Below, piece after piece: positions 1 to 7,213 of a stretch of DNA of 16,253 bases (position 1 is its first letter; the number at the start of each line of letters is the position of its first letter). The notes under the pieces were generated by a model. It was given only the letters and a program-made list of their open reading frames with translations. It ran no database searches and was not told where the DNA came from. Both the position numbers and the translations under genes were made by a program. The stretch is from Caldifarciminota bacterium (GTDB lineage: Bacteria; Hydrothermota; Tepidihabitantia; Tepidihabitantales; Tepidihabitantaceae): NCBI GenBank assembly GCA_016935775.1, contig JAFGQF010000047.1:1-16253 (forward strand), in the 5' to 3' direction.

Positions 1-624
1 CTGCTCTCGGGCGGCGACCCGCTGACCCTGCCGGGCGAGCGGCTCGAGTGGTTGCTCGGCCGGCTGCGCGCCATCCCGCACGTCGAGATCGTCCGCATCG
101 GCACCAAGGTACCGGCGGTCCTGCCCCAGCGCGTCACGTCGGCGCTGGCCAGGATGCTCGGCCGCCACCACCCGCTCTGGATGTCGCTCCACTTCACCCA
201 CCCGGACGAACTCACCCCCGAGACCATCGCCGCCTGCGCGCGGCTGGCCGACTCAGGGCTACCGCTCGGCAGCCAGACCGTGCTGCTCAGGGGCGTCAAC
301 GACTCGCTGCCGGTGTTGCGCCGGCTGTTCCACGGCCTGCTCCGCGCGCGGGTCCGGCCCTACTACCTGTACCAGTGCGACCCGATATCGGGCTCGGCGC
401 ACTTCCGCACCCCGGTCAGCCGCGGCATCGAGCTCATCCGCGGCCTGCGCGGCCACACCAGCGGCTACGCCGTGCCCAACTTCGTGGTGGACGCGCCCGG
501 CGGCGGCGGCAAGATACCGCTGTTGCCCGACTACGTCGCCGGCCGCGACGGTGACGACCTGCTGCTGACCAACTGGGAAGGCAGGACGTTCCGCTACCCG
601 GACAGCGGCGGCCGGACGGCCTGA
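1..624 (+). CDS. KamA-family radical SAM aminomutase (lysine 2,3-aminomutase-like), 5' end outside window
   Basis: The frame is open from base 1, so the N-terminal part, including the radical-SAM CxxxCxxC cluster motif, lies outside the window. The visible 207 residues begin with the KamA motif LSGGDPL and continue with HFTHPDE and SQTVLLRGVND. Three family landmarks are intact: the YQCDP aspartate (codon 379-381), the aspartate of VDAPGGGGK (codon 490-492), and the lysine of GGGGK (codon 511-513). In lysine 2,3-aminomutase the two aspartates bind the substrate amino group and the lysine carries PLP. The protein is therefore probably an active PLP/SAM aminomutase, with L-lysine to beta-lysine the reference reaction. 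Substrate cannot be fixed from this fragment, since KamA relatives also act on glutamate or arginine. An ATP-grasp ligase gene follows after 31 nt on the same strand and is probably co-transcribed. Confidence 0.92.
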   Translation: MLSGGDPLTLPGERLEWLLGRLRAIPHVEIVRIGTKVPAVLPQRVTSALARMLGRHHPLWMSLHFTHPDELTPETIAACARLADSGLPLGSQTVLLRGVNDSLPVLRRLFHGLLRARVRPYYLYQCDPISGSAHFRTPVSRGIELIRGLRGHTSGYAVPNFVVDAPGGGGKIPLLPDYVAGRDGDDLLLTNWEGRTFRYPDSGGRTA

Positions 625-655
625 GCCGGCGACACTCGGCGGGAACGGACACGCG

Positions 656-1639
656 ATGAACGTCGGCTTCACCTTCGACCTCCGCGACGAGTACCTCGCC
701 GAGGGCTACGGGCTCGAGGAGACCGCCGAGTTCGACCGGCCCGACACGGTCGACGGCATCGCCGGCGCGCTCGAATCGCTCGGCCACGAGGTGACGCGCA
801 TCGGCCACTGCCGCAGCCTCGTCGAACGGCTCGCCAGGGGCGAGCGCTGGGACCTGGTCTTCAACATCGCCGAGGGACTGCACGGATTCGGCCGCGAGGC
901 CCAGGTCCCGGCCCTGCTCGACCTCTACCGCATCCCTTACACCTTCTCCGGCCCGATGGTCCTGTCGCTCTGCCTGCACAAGGCGCTGACCAAACGGGTC
1001 GTCCGCGACTCGGGGCTCCCGACCCCGGACTTCTTCCAGGTCCGCCGGCCAGAGGACATCGCCCGGGTCAACCTGCCCTTCCCGCTCTTCGCCAAGCCGG
1101 TGGCCGAGGGCACCGGCAAGGGCATCTCGCCTGATTCCCGCGTCACCGGGCCGGCCGAACTCGACCGGGTCTGCCGCCGCCTGCTCGAGGAGTTCGACCA
1201 GCCGGTGCTGGTCGAGACCTATCTGCCCGGCCGCGAGTTCACGGTCGGCATCATCGGCACCGGGCCGCGGGCTCGCTCAATCGGGGTGATGGAAGTGCTC
1301 TTCACCGCCGCCGGCCCCGGCATCTACGGCTACGTGACCAAGGCCGACTACGAACGCCGGGTGCGCTATGAACTGGCCGACGACGAGCCAGCCCGGCAGG
1401 CGGCCGAGACCGCGCTCGCCGCCTGGCGGGTGCTCGGCTGCCGCGACGCCGGCCGCGTGGACCTGCGCTGCGACTGCGCCGGCGTGCCGAACTTCATCGA
1501 GGTCAACCCGCTCGCGGGCTTGAACCCCACCCACTCCGACCTGCCGATAATCTGCCGGCTCAAGGGCATCCGGTTCGACGAACTGGTCCTGGAGATAATG
1601 GAGTCGGCCGCCAGCCGGCTCAACCGCGAGGAAATCTAG
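656..1639 (+). CDS. D-alanine--D-alanine ligase-like ATP-grasp enzyme
   Basis: This 327-residue protein matches the length and order of the Ddl family. It has an N-terminal domain with NIAEGLHG, followed by EAQVPALLDLYRIPYTFSG and a LHKALTKR segment (about residues 75-125). A central ATP-grasp subdomain carries FAKPVAEGTGKGIS and LVETYLPGREFTVG. The metal-binding end reads RVDLRCD and EVNPLAGLNPTHSDLP, equivalent to the RVDF and EvN...G(M/L)..S signatures of Ddl. It therefore probably joins a carboxylate to an amine through an acyl-phosphate using ATP. Whether the substrate is D-alanine is uncertain: the HSDLP segment departs from classical Ddl and the partner gene is a KamA aminomutase, so the substrate may be a beta-amino acid or other metabolite (inference). 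There is no strong Shine-Dalgarno. The stop codon overlaps the stop of the convergent gene by 4 nt (CTAG at 1636-1639). Confidence 0.85.
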   Translation: MNVGFTFDLRDEYLAEGYGLEETAEFDRPDTVDGIAGALESLGHEVTRIGHCRSLVERLARGERWDLVFNIAEGLHGFGREAQVPALLDLYRIPYTFSGPMVLSLCLHKALTKRVVRDSGLPTPDFFQVRRPEDIARVNLPFPLFAKPVAEGTGKGISPDSRVTGPAELDRVCRRLLEEFDQPVLVETYLPGREFTVGIIGTGPRARSIGVMEVLFTAAGPGIYGYVTKADYERRVRYELADDEPARQAAETALAAWRVLGCRDAGRVDLRCDCAGVPNFIEVNPLAGLNPTHSDLPIICRLKGIRFDELVLEIMESAASRLNREEI

Positions 1640-2781
1640 CGCGGCAGCGGTCGGCCGCGCCGTAGTAACTCGAACAACTGTTCCACCGGCAGGGCCGGCG
1701 CCCCATGCCCATCCCGGCCGTCCATCCCGACCGAGCAGGCGATGGCATTGAGCACCGATTCCTCGGTCGCCTCGATTGCCGCCTCGTAGAGTTCGTTGAT
1801 GAAGTCGTCGGCGATGAAGTGCTGGAGCAGGTACTTCCGCTTGCCGACCTGGTGCCGGGGTGAACGGTTGCGGGTCGAGAAGCCGACGATGATCTCGCCG
1901 CTGGTCGAGGCCGCATGCGACCCGGCGCGGCCGAGGCCGAGCGCGGCCCTCTTCGCCACCCGGCTGAGTTGGGCCGGCAGCAGCGGTGCGTCGGTTGCCA
2001 GTACGACGATAATCGAACCGTAGCTCGCCTCGCGTCGTCCCTCGCGGGGAAACCGCCGGTCCAAGTCCCGGCCCACGACCGCGCCATCGACCGTCAGGTT
2101 GCGCATCTTCCCGAAGTTGGACAGCACCAACACGCCCAGCCGATACTCGTCCCGGCCCAAGGTCACCCGCCGCGACGAGGTGCCGATGCCCCCTGCGAAG
2201 TCCAGGGTCATCATCCCGGTCCCAGCACCGACCGAGCCCTGCGCCACCGGTCCCGAGCGCGCCGCCCGGATTGCCCGACCTGCATCCGCCCTCTTCAACG
2301 CGGGCACCCGGACGTCGTTCAAGAACGAGTCGTCGGTCTCACCCACCACCGGCAGCACCACGTCGCTCGACCGGCCGAGTCCCGGGTAGCGCTTCGCCAG
2401 ATAATCCACCGTGCCGGCGTGGACGGTGCCGACCGACATCGTGTTGGTCAGCATCACCGGCGTTTCGAGCCATCCCCATTCCAGTACCTGGTTCAGCCCG
2501 GTCATGTCGCCGACGCCGTTGAGCACGAACCCGCCCGCAGCCGGCCGGTTATTGTAGACATCTCCGGCCGCCGGCAGGACTGCGGTCACCCCGGTTCGCA
2601 CCGTGCCGCGCTCGACTGTGCCGGGCACCTCAACGTCTTCCTCGATACGGGTGACGTGGCCGACCCGCACCCCGCGGATGTCGGTGATTGCGTTCAAGGG
2701 CCCGGTCGGCAGCCGGCCGACGGTCAGACCAAGCTCGCGCGGCGTCGGCCGCGCGGGTGCGGGGTTTTCCTTCGTCGGCAT
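1636..2781 (-). CDS. P1 family peptidase (DmpA-type L-aminopeptidase/D-esterase)
   Basis: This 381-residue protein belongs to the DmpA/BapA N-terminal nucleophile family. These enzymes are made as a proenzyme, cleave themselves before a serine, and release N-terminal amino acids, D-amino-acid esters or beta-peptides. The self-cleavage site is visible as Y-G-S-I-I-V-V (Gly255|Ser256). Asn222 in LSNFG, Glu148 in VGETDD, and Ser294/Glu296 in TSGEI match DmpA Asn218, Glu144, Ser288 and Glu290, and the Ser-to-Ser spacing is 38 in both. The DmpA Tyr146 position is Asp here. I chose ATG at 2781 because the upstream ORF6N gene ends in TGA overlapping it (TGATG), indicating translational coupling; a TTG one codon earlier is less likely. 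No signal peptide is evident. The gene meets the ATP-grasp gene tail to tail, sharing a CTAG. Confidence 0.93.
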   Translation of the reverse strand: MPTKENPAPARPTPRELGLTVGRLPTGPLNAITDIRGVRVGHVTRIEEDVEVPGTVERGTVRTGVTAVLPAAGDVYNNRPAAGGFVLNGVGDMTGLNQVLEWGWLETPVMLTNTMSVGTVHAGTVDYLAKRYPGLGRSSDVVLPVVGETDDSFLNDVRVPALKRADAGRAIRAARSGPVAQGSVGAGTGMMTLDFAGGIGTSSRRVTLGRDEYRLGVLVLSNFGKMRNLTVDGAVVGRDLDRRFPREGRREASYGSIIVVLATDAPLLPAQLSRVAKRAALGLGRAGSHAASTSGEIIVGFSTRNRSPRHQVGKRKYLLQHFIADDFINELYEAAIEATEESVLNAIACSVGMDGRDGHGAPALPVEQLFELLRRGRPLPR

Positions 2782-3305
2782 CAACCGGGCAGGCCCGGCT
2801 TGTCGGGCAACTGCATCAGCTTGCGCACCGCGTCGAACAGCGCCGCGATGCTGGCGTCGTGCCGGACGATGCGCTGCTCGAGCTCGCCCAGCTTCTGGGC
2901 CAGCTCGCGCCGGGTGGCGAGCAGCCGCCGCATCCGGACGAACGCCCGGACCACGAACACGCTCGCCTCGACCGCCTGCGGCGAGTTGAGCACGCCCGCC
3001 ACCATCAACGCGCCGTGCTCGGTGAACGCGTGGGGCGGGTGGCGCCGGCCGCCGCGCCCGGCCGAATCCGCCTGCGCTCTCAGCGACCGGAACTCGTCCG
3101 CATCGAGCTGGAACATGAAGTCGTCCGGGAACCGGTCGGCGTTGCGCTTCACCGCCTGGACCAGCACCCGGGTCTCGACCCCGTACAGCTTCGCCAGGTC
3201 CTCGTCCAGCACCACGTGCTGGCCGCGGATGAACTTGATGGCGCCTTGGACCTCGCGCAGCGGTACGAGGTAGCCATCCTTGCGCTTGCGGGTCGGGCCA
3301 CTCAC
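2781..3305 (-). CDS. ORF6N domain-containing DNA-binding protein
   Basis: A 174-residue protein whose first ~115 residues form an ORF6N domain. Recognisable parts are IRGQHVVLDEDLAKLYGV (about residues 26-43), the KRNADRFPDDFMFQL segment, and HAFTEHGALMVAGVLNSPQAVE with VVRAFVRMRRLL. The last ~50 residues look like a coiled coil (ELAQKLGELEQRIVRHDASIAAL). ORF6N is a phage-associated DNA-binding domain, also found as single chromosomal genes of unknown role in many bacteria; no phage genes surround this one. It starts with GTG at 3305 and has no Shine-Dalgarno; a promoter-like pair sits 6 nt before the start. Its TGA stop overlaps the P1 peptidase ATG, so the two are co-translated. A transcriptional role is inferred from the domain only. 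Confidence 0.9.
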   Translation of the reverse strand: MSGPTRKRKDGYLVPLREVQGAIKFIRGQHVVLDEDLAKLYGVETRVLVQAVKRNADRFPDDFMFQLDADEFRSLRAQADSAGRGGRRHPPHAFTEHGALMVAGVLNSPQAVEASVFVVRAFVRMRRLLATRRELAQKLGELEQRIVRHDASIAALFDAVRKLMQLPDKPGLPG

Positions 3306-3311
3306 GGGAAG

Positions 3312-3341
3312 TATCTAATCCGACAAAACCCGCCCCGTCAA
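3312..3341 (-). promoter_or_regulatory. Candidate promoter, leaderless type, for ORF6N-P1 peptidase unit
   Basis: On the minus strand there is a -35-like TTGACG (3341-3336), an 18-nt spacer, and a -10-like TAGATA (3317-3312), then 6 nt to the GTG start at 3305. The -10 is weak, but the geometry repeats that of four other units in this window, so initiation at or next to the start codon is plausible. It lies in the 43-nt gap after the BNR-protein gene. Confidence 0.45.
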
Positions 3342-3348
3342 GCCCGGC

Positions 3349-4320
3349 TCACGGCCGCACGGCCCGGGCCGCCCTCCGGATGCCCCCGCTTTCCAGTTCG
3401 ACCCGGTACACCCCGGCCGGCAGGCCGCCGAGGTTGAGCCGCAGCTCGCTCCCCGCGCCGGGGAAACGCTCGTGCCGCACGCGCCGGCCAAGCACGTCGA
3501 ACACCCGTACCAGCGTAGGGCCAGCAGCCGGCCGCCGCACGGTCAACACCCCCGGGCAGGGATTAGGCCACGCCTCAAGCCCAGGCTTGCACCGCGCGCT
3601 TCCCGGCCTGCCGCCCAGCCCGGTCGTGAACGACCAGGCAAAGCACGACCGGCCGCGCGTGGCGGCCACTAGCCAGGACCCGTCCAGGCAGAATTCGAGC
3701 CAGGCCACCCGCTGTTCCTCGAGCCCGTCATCGAGCGAGGCCCAGTTCTGCCCGCCGTCGTACGATATCACCACGCCCGAGTCCCCGGCCGCGACGACCG
3801 TGTCCGGGAACTCCGGGTGCACGCGGACGCAGCCGAACCCGGTCCCGGCGTCGAGCCGCGCCCAGGTGCTGCCCGCATCCGGGCTGCGGAACAGCTCGCC
3901 GGCCGCTGCGTAGACGACGCGCGCGTCGCGGGGGTCAACGGCCAAGCTCCGAACCGTATCGGTCGGCCCGGCCGGGGTCTTGGTCCAGGTCAGGCACAGG
4001 TCCGCGCTTAAGAAGACCGCGCCCCGGCCGTCAACCTCGCCCGCCGTATAGCAGATCTGCGGTGCGCCCGGCGCGATTGCCAGCGCGTGGCAGTACCCGG
4101 GAAGGCTGCCCGACAGCTTGTGCCGAGTCCAAGTGTCGCCCCGGCAGCGCGATACCGAGACGTAGAAGGCGCGGTCCTCGGTCGCCGGCGCCTGGCCCCC
4201 GGTGATGAGGATGTTAAGGCTGTCCGGGTGGGCGAGCAGCGCCCCGCCGTCTTGGTACCAGTAGTCGATCGTCGTCCAGCTCTGCCCGCCGTCTGAGCTC
4301 CGACCGAGCTCGGCAAGGTC
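3349..4320 (-). CDS. C-terminal part of BNR-repeat surface protein, in frame beyond an internal TGA; ends in a T9SS-like sorting module
   Basis: This stretch continues, in the same frame and with no gap, the reading frame that stops at 4321-4323. Directly after the TGA the peptide reads DLAELGRSSDGGQSW, which is another BNR/Asp-box repeat. More repeats follow (LSADLCLTW, FRSPDAGSTW, ISYDGGQNW). The last ~80 residues form a type IX-secretion-like C-terminal module: AWPNPCPG, then VRVFDVLGRRVRHE, then LGGLPAGVYRVELESGG and a basic tail. No ATG or GTG occurs in this frame between 4320 and 3946; the first usual alternative start is TTG at 3945, without a Shine-Dalgarno and inside a repeat. It is thus very unlikely to be a separate gene. 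It is either the recoded or read-through end of the upstream gene, or the dead half of a gene with a recent nonsense mutation or base-call error. Confidence 0.75.
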   Translation of the reverse strand, partial: DLAELGRSSDGGQSWTTIDYWYQDGGALLAHPDSLNILITGGQAPATEDRAFYVSVSRCRGDTWTRHKLSGSLPGYCHALAIAPGAPQICYTAGEVDGRGAVFLSADLCLTWTKTPAGPTDTVRSLAVDPRDARVVYAAAGELFRSPDAGSTWARLDAGTGFGCVRVHPEFPDTVVAAGDSGVVISYDGGQNWASLDDGLEEQRVAWLEFCLDGSWLVAATRGRSCFAWSFTTGLGGRPGSARCKPGLEAWPNPCPGVLTVRRPAAGPTLVRVFDVLGRRVRHERFPGAGSELRLNLGGLPAGVYRVELESGGIRRAARAVRP

Positions 4321-4323
4321 TCA
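4295..4323 (-). other. In-frame TGA (4323-4321) followed by a short hairpin
   Basis: The TGA is codon 406 of a frame otherwise open from 5538 to 3349. Fifteen nt downstream in the mRNA lies a 5-nt loop GGTCG (4305-4301), closed by a perfect 6-bp stem GAGCTC/GAGCTC (4311-4306 and 4300-4295). Position and the G-rich start of the loop loosely resemble bacterial selenocysteine insertion elements, whose E. coli fdhF example has a GGUCU loop 18 nt after UGA. BNR surface proteins are not a known selenoprotein class and no redox motif surrounds the site, so a nonsense mutation or sequence error remains the default reading. Confidence 0.6.
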
Positions 4324-5538
4324 GCCGTAACCTTCAAACGCGTAGAGCAACGTGCTGTCCGGCCCGGGCGCGACCGCCAACGCACAGCACATCCCGTTCT
4401 CGATGCACCAGAACCCGTTGCACCGGTTCCAGCTCGCGCCCGCGTCGGTCGTCCGGAACACCCGGCAGCCGTGGACCCCGGTGAACATCTCATCGCCGTC
4501 GCGCGGGTTGACCGTGATGGTGTAGGCATGGGCAAAGCGGATGCCGCGGTTGGAATAGCGCCAAGTCGCGCCGTAGTCGGTCGTCCGTGCGACCCCGGCC
4601 AGGCCGTCGACGAACGCGACGCCGGCCGTGTCCACCACCAGCACCCGCGCCCGAAACAGGCAGGTGTCCGGGGTTTGCGCGGACCAGTTCGCGCCGTAGT
4701 CGCTCGACAGCCAGGCCCGCGGCTCCGGGTCGCGTGCTGCAGCCAGCGCCATCCGGGGTTCCCCCGGGAGAAATCCCAGTCCGAACGCCTCCTCGGGCCC
4801 GGCCCCGGCCCGCCAGCCCGCGCCCCCGTCGGTCGTCCGGTACAGCTCCAGCGCCGTTCCGCAGAGCACGATGTCCGGGTCACCGGGACAGACCGCGACG
4901 CTCAGCACCGGCACTCGCGCCACGCCGGCCGAGCGCGGGCACCAACTCGCGCCCCCGTCGGTCGTCCGGAACACCCGGCCGCTGTCCCCGCCACACCACG
5001 CCACGCCCGGCACCGACGGGTCGGCCTCGCAGCACAGCATAATGCCGTAGCTCGTGTCGAGCGCGGTCGCGGACCACGTCAGTCCGAAATCGGTCGAGAC
5101 GAACGCCTGCGGCCAGACCGCGCCCTGGGCCGTGAACCCGGCCCCGTACACCCGGCCCGGCGTGAACGGGTCGGGCGCCAGCGCGCGCACCCGGCCGGGG
5201 GTGATGACGATGTTCCAGGTTTCGCCCGCGTCGGTCGAGCGCCAGAGCTCGACTCCGCGCGAGCAGGCGTAAAGCAAGCCGGCCTGGTGCGGGTCGACGC
5301 GCAGTCCGGCGACGTCAGGCAGCTCGAACTCGCCGGCCGGGCTCCACGACTCGCCGCGGTCGGTGCTCCGGAAGCACACCGGCGGCGAGGGATAGTTGTA
5401 CGAAACCGCCCAGAGCCGATCCGGGTCTGCGTCCGACCGGCCCAGGGCCTGGACGTGCCCGCCGTCCGGGCCGATCGGCAGCCACGATGCCGGCAGGGCC
5501 GCGACAAGCAACAGCGAAAGGGTCAGCGCGCGGACCAT
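4321..5538 (-). CDS. Secreted BNR/Asp-box repeat (sialidase/VPS10-like beta-propeller) protein, N-terminal part before in-frame TGA
   Basis: This part is 405 residues long. It starts with a signal peptide (MVRALTLSLLLVAALPAS), which is why ATG at 5538 was chosen over the TTG at 5574 twelve codons upstream. It then carries about eight Asp-box repeats of the form S/T-x-D-x-G-x-x-W: FRSTDRGESW, WRSTDAGETW, FVSTDFGLTW, FRTTDGGASW, YRTTDGGAGW, LSSDYGANW, ARTTDYGATW and FRTTDAGASW. Such repeats build beta-propellers in exported glycosidases and photosystem-assembly-like or surface proteins. No catalytic sialidase residues can be assigned, so the role is probably structural or binding. The frame stops at a TGA inside the repeat array; the sequence beyond it continues the same protein to the sorting module at 3349. 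Without read-through the product would lack that module and remain unanchored or periplasmic (inference). It lies 46 nt after the arylsulfotransferase gene, has no clear Shine-Dalgarno, and is probably co-transcribed with it. Confidence 0.85.
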   Translation of the reverse strand: MVRALTLSLLLVAALPASWLPIGPDGGHVQALGRSDADPDRLWAVSYNYPSPPVCFRSTDRGESWSPAGEFELPDVAGLRVDPHQAGLLYACSRGVELWRSTDAGETWNIVITPGRVRALAPDPFTPGRVYGAGFTAQGAVWPQAFVSTDFGLTWSATALDTSYGIMLCCEADPSVPGVAWCGGDSGRVFRTTDGGASWCPRSAGVARVPVLSVAVCPGDPDIVLCGTALELYRTTDGGAGWRAGAGPEEAFGLGFLPGEPRMALAAARDPEPRAWLSSDYGANWSAQTPDTCLFRARVLVVDTAGVAFVDGLAGVARTTDYGATWRYSNRGIRFAHAYTITVNPRDGDEMFTGVHGCRVFRTTDAGASWNRCNGFWCIENGMCCALAVAPGPDSTLLYAFEGYG

Positions 5539-5584
5539 CTGGAAGATGCCATTTGGTGTTGTGCGGAGGGTCAATTGGTCCGGG

Positions 5585-7213
5585 CTAGCGGGCCAGCGCC
5601 AGTCGCCGGCTCGCGCTCGCGCCCCCGGCCTCGAGCCGGCAGAAGTAGGTGCCGGCCGGAAGTCCGTCCGGTCGCCAGTTCACGACGTGCTCGCCGGCCG
5701 CGAGTTCGCCCTGCGCGAGCGTCGCCCGCCGCGCGCCCAGGCAGTCGAAGACCGCGAGGTCAACGCGACTAGGGGCTGGCAGCGAGAAATGAACCTGCGC
5801 CCGGTCACTTGCCGTTACCGGGCGAACGACAAGGATTGTCTCGCCGGGACGGGCCGGCACAGGCTCGGCGACACCGGCCGGCGGCAGTTCAATCGGACCC
5901 ATCGGCGTCAGGTTGCGGCCCTCGAATCCCGGGAAATCGGGTCCGTAACGATAGCAGCGAAAAGCCGAGTTCGTCCGGTACCGGGCGGTGTCGCCCTGGT
6001 GCATCGGCCCGGTGCTGCACACCGGTACTATGTACTTCCATACTACCTCGGAATCGGGCGTGACTTCGAACAGCGTGCCGTACTCGCCCTCGCAGACCAG
6101 GGTATTGCCGTTGGGCAGCCGCTGGCAACCCGAGATGTAAGGGCTGTAGAACTCGTTCGTGTCGCGGAACCACCACGCCGGCTCCCACGGCCCCCAGGTC
6201 GAATCCGGCCCGAGCGGGTAGAACCCGGCCGAGTCGGCGGGCGACTCCCATTCCTCGACAGACGACCAGGTCCTGGCGCCGTTGCGCGGACTGCCGTTGC
6301 TGAAAGCGAGGAAGTGCCCCGCGCCCGCCAGGCTGTCCGGTATCCACTGGATGTCGTGCTGGAACCAGAGCCGGTGGTGGGTGGTGTCCCCCCGCCGGTA
6401 GGTCACCGGGTTGCCCCAGCGGTAGAGCAGGTCACCGCCGCGGCCGTAGCGCCCGCCCGAGTGGCCGCGCGCCTGCTCGGTGGTGGTGGAATGGTCGATC
6501 ACCCAGATCTCCGAGTAGCCGCGCGAGCTGATGGCGAGCTGGTCGAGCGCGGCATTGTAATCCACCGCGTTGCAGTGCATGATGTCCGGGTCGTTGCGGG
6601 TGCGGTAGTTGATATCGAGCAGTTCCGGGTGGTCGCGCACCACGCCCCAGTTCTGCTTGGTCGAGTCGAAATCCTGGACCAGGTGGTCCCAAGCATGCCA
6701 CTCCCAGACTATTTGGTTGGTCGCGGTGTCCACTTCAATCAGGTGCTCGGGCAGCAACCCGTAAGGGCAGAGCGCCGGGTTGCGGCCCGCTTCGATCGCC
6801 TCGGCCCGGGTCCTGCCCTCGGCCGCGACCATCACGACGTTGCCGCCCGGCAACATCTCGACGTCGTGGTGCGAATAGGCCGAGTCGCTGGTGTAGTCGA
6901 ACGACCAGGTGACGTTGCCGTTCCAGTCCAGTATCTCGACCTTGTCCCGCTCGCCGGCCGGCGCGGTCCTCAGCAGGCTGCCGTCCTCGAGCAGGTAGAC
7001 AACCAGGAACGGCCGCGGCGGCGCGTCCCACTTGTGCACCAGCTCGCCGTTGTTGTCGATGAGGTACACCTCGCGCCAGGACATCGGTGCGAACAGGGTG
7101 TAGCCCTGGTACGACCGTGTCGAGTCGTGAAGCATCAGGCCGACGGTGCGCTGGGCCGCGCCCGGCGCGGCCAGCGCCGCCAGCAGGATTGCCGCCCCCG
7201 CGAAACGACTCAC
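5585..7213 (-). CDS. Secreted arylsulfotransferase (ASST) family protein with C-terminal FlgD/T9SS-like module
   Basis: A 542-residue protein with a signal peptide (about residues 1-20, ending PGAA). It has an ASST-type beta-propeller, including SHHDVEMLPGGN (114-125), SSRGYSEIWVID (229-240), RWGNP (265-269), QHDIQWIP (285-292) and RLPNGN (365-370). In E. coli-type ASST the active site is His252, His356, Arg374 and His436. Here His115/116, His213, Arg231 and His286 occupy comparable positions, and the His-to-Arg spacing of 18 is identical, so PAPS-independent sulfuryl transfer between phenolic compounds is plausible. The last ~90 residues are a FlgD-Ig/sorting module: HFSLPAPSRVDLAVFDCLG, then GEHVVNW, then DGLPAGTYFCRLEAGG. 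This predicts export through the outer membrane. The start is GTG at 7213, overlapping the previous stop as GTGA, so translation is coupled. Many distant ASST relatives have no assayed activity, so the enzymatic role is inference. Confidence 0.85.
   Translation of the reverse strand: MSRFAGAAILLAALAAPGAAQRTVGLMLHDSTRSYQGYTLFAPMSWREVYLIDNNGELVHKWDAPPRPFLVVYLLEDGSLLRTAPAGERDKVEILDWNGNVTWSFDYTSDSAYSHHDVEMLPGGNVVMVAAEGRTRAEAIEAGRNPALCPYGLLPEHLIEVDTATNQIVWEWHAWDHLVQDFDSTKQNWGVVRDHPELLDINYRTRNDPDIMHCNAVDYNAALDQLAISSRGYSEIWVIDHSTTTEQARGHSGGRYGRGGDLLYRWGNPVTYRRGDTTHHRLWFQHDIQWIPDSLAGAGHFLAFSNGSPRNGARTWSSVEEWESPADSAGFYPLGPDSTWGPWEPAWWFRDTNEFYSPYISGCQRLPNGNTLVCEGEYGTLFEVTPDSEVVWKYIVPVCSTGPMHQGDTARYRTNSAFRCYRYGPDFPGFEGRNLTPMGPIELPPAGVAEPVPARPGETILVVRPVTASDRAQVHFSLPAPSRVDLAVFDCLGARRATLAQGELAAGEHVVNWRPDGLPAGTYFCRLEAGGASASRRLALAR

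Noticed and set aside
1915..3273. 452-codon open frame on plus, opposite the P1 peptidase and ORF6N genes
   Set aside because: Both minus-strand genes have clear family motifs and catalytic residues; the plus frame is a GC-driven shadow crossing two genes.
4008..4883. 291-codon frame on minus in a different register, spanning the in-frame TGA
   Set aside because: Considered as evidence for a frameshift instead of a stop; rejected because the BNR repeats continue in the original frame on both sides, while this frame has no Asp-box motif.
3349..5538. Alternative genetic code with TGA as a sense codon
   Set aside because: Other genes here end in TGA at the expected family length (KamA, ORF6N, ASST, flavodoxin) and several TGA stops overlap the next start; Trp is encoded by TGG throughout.
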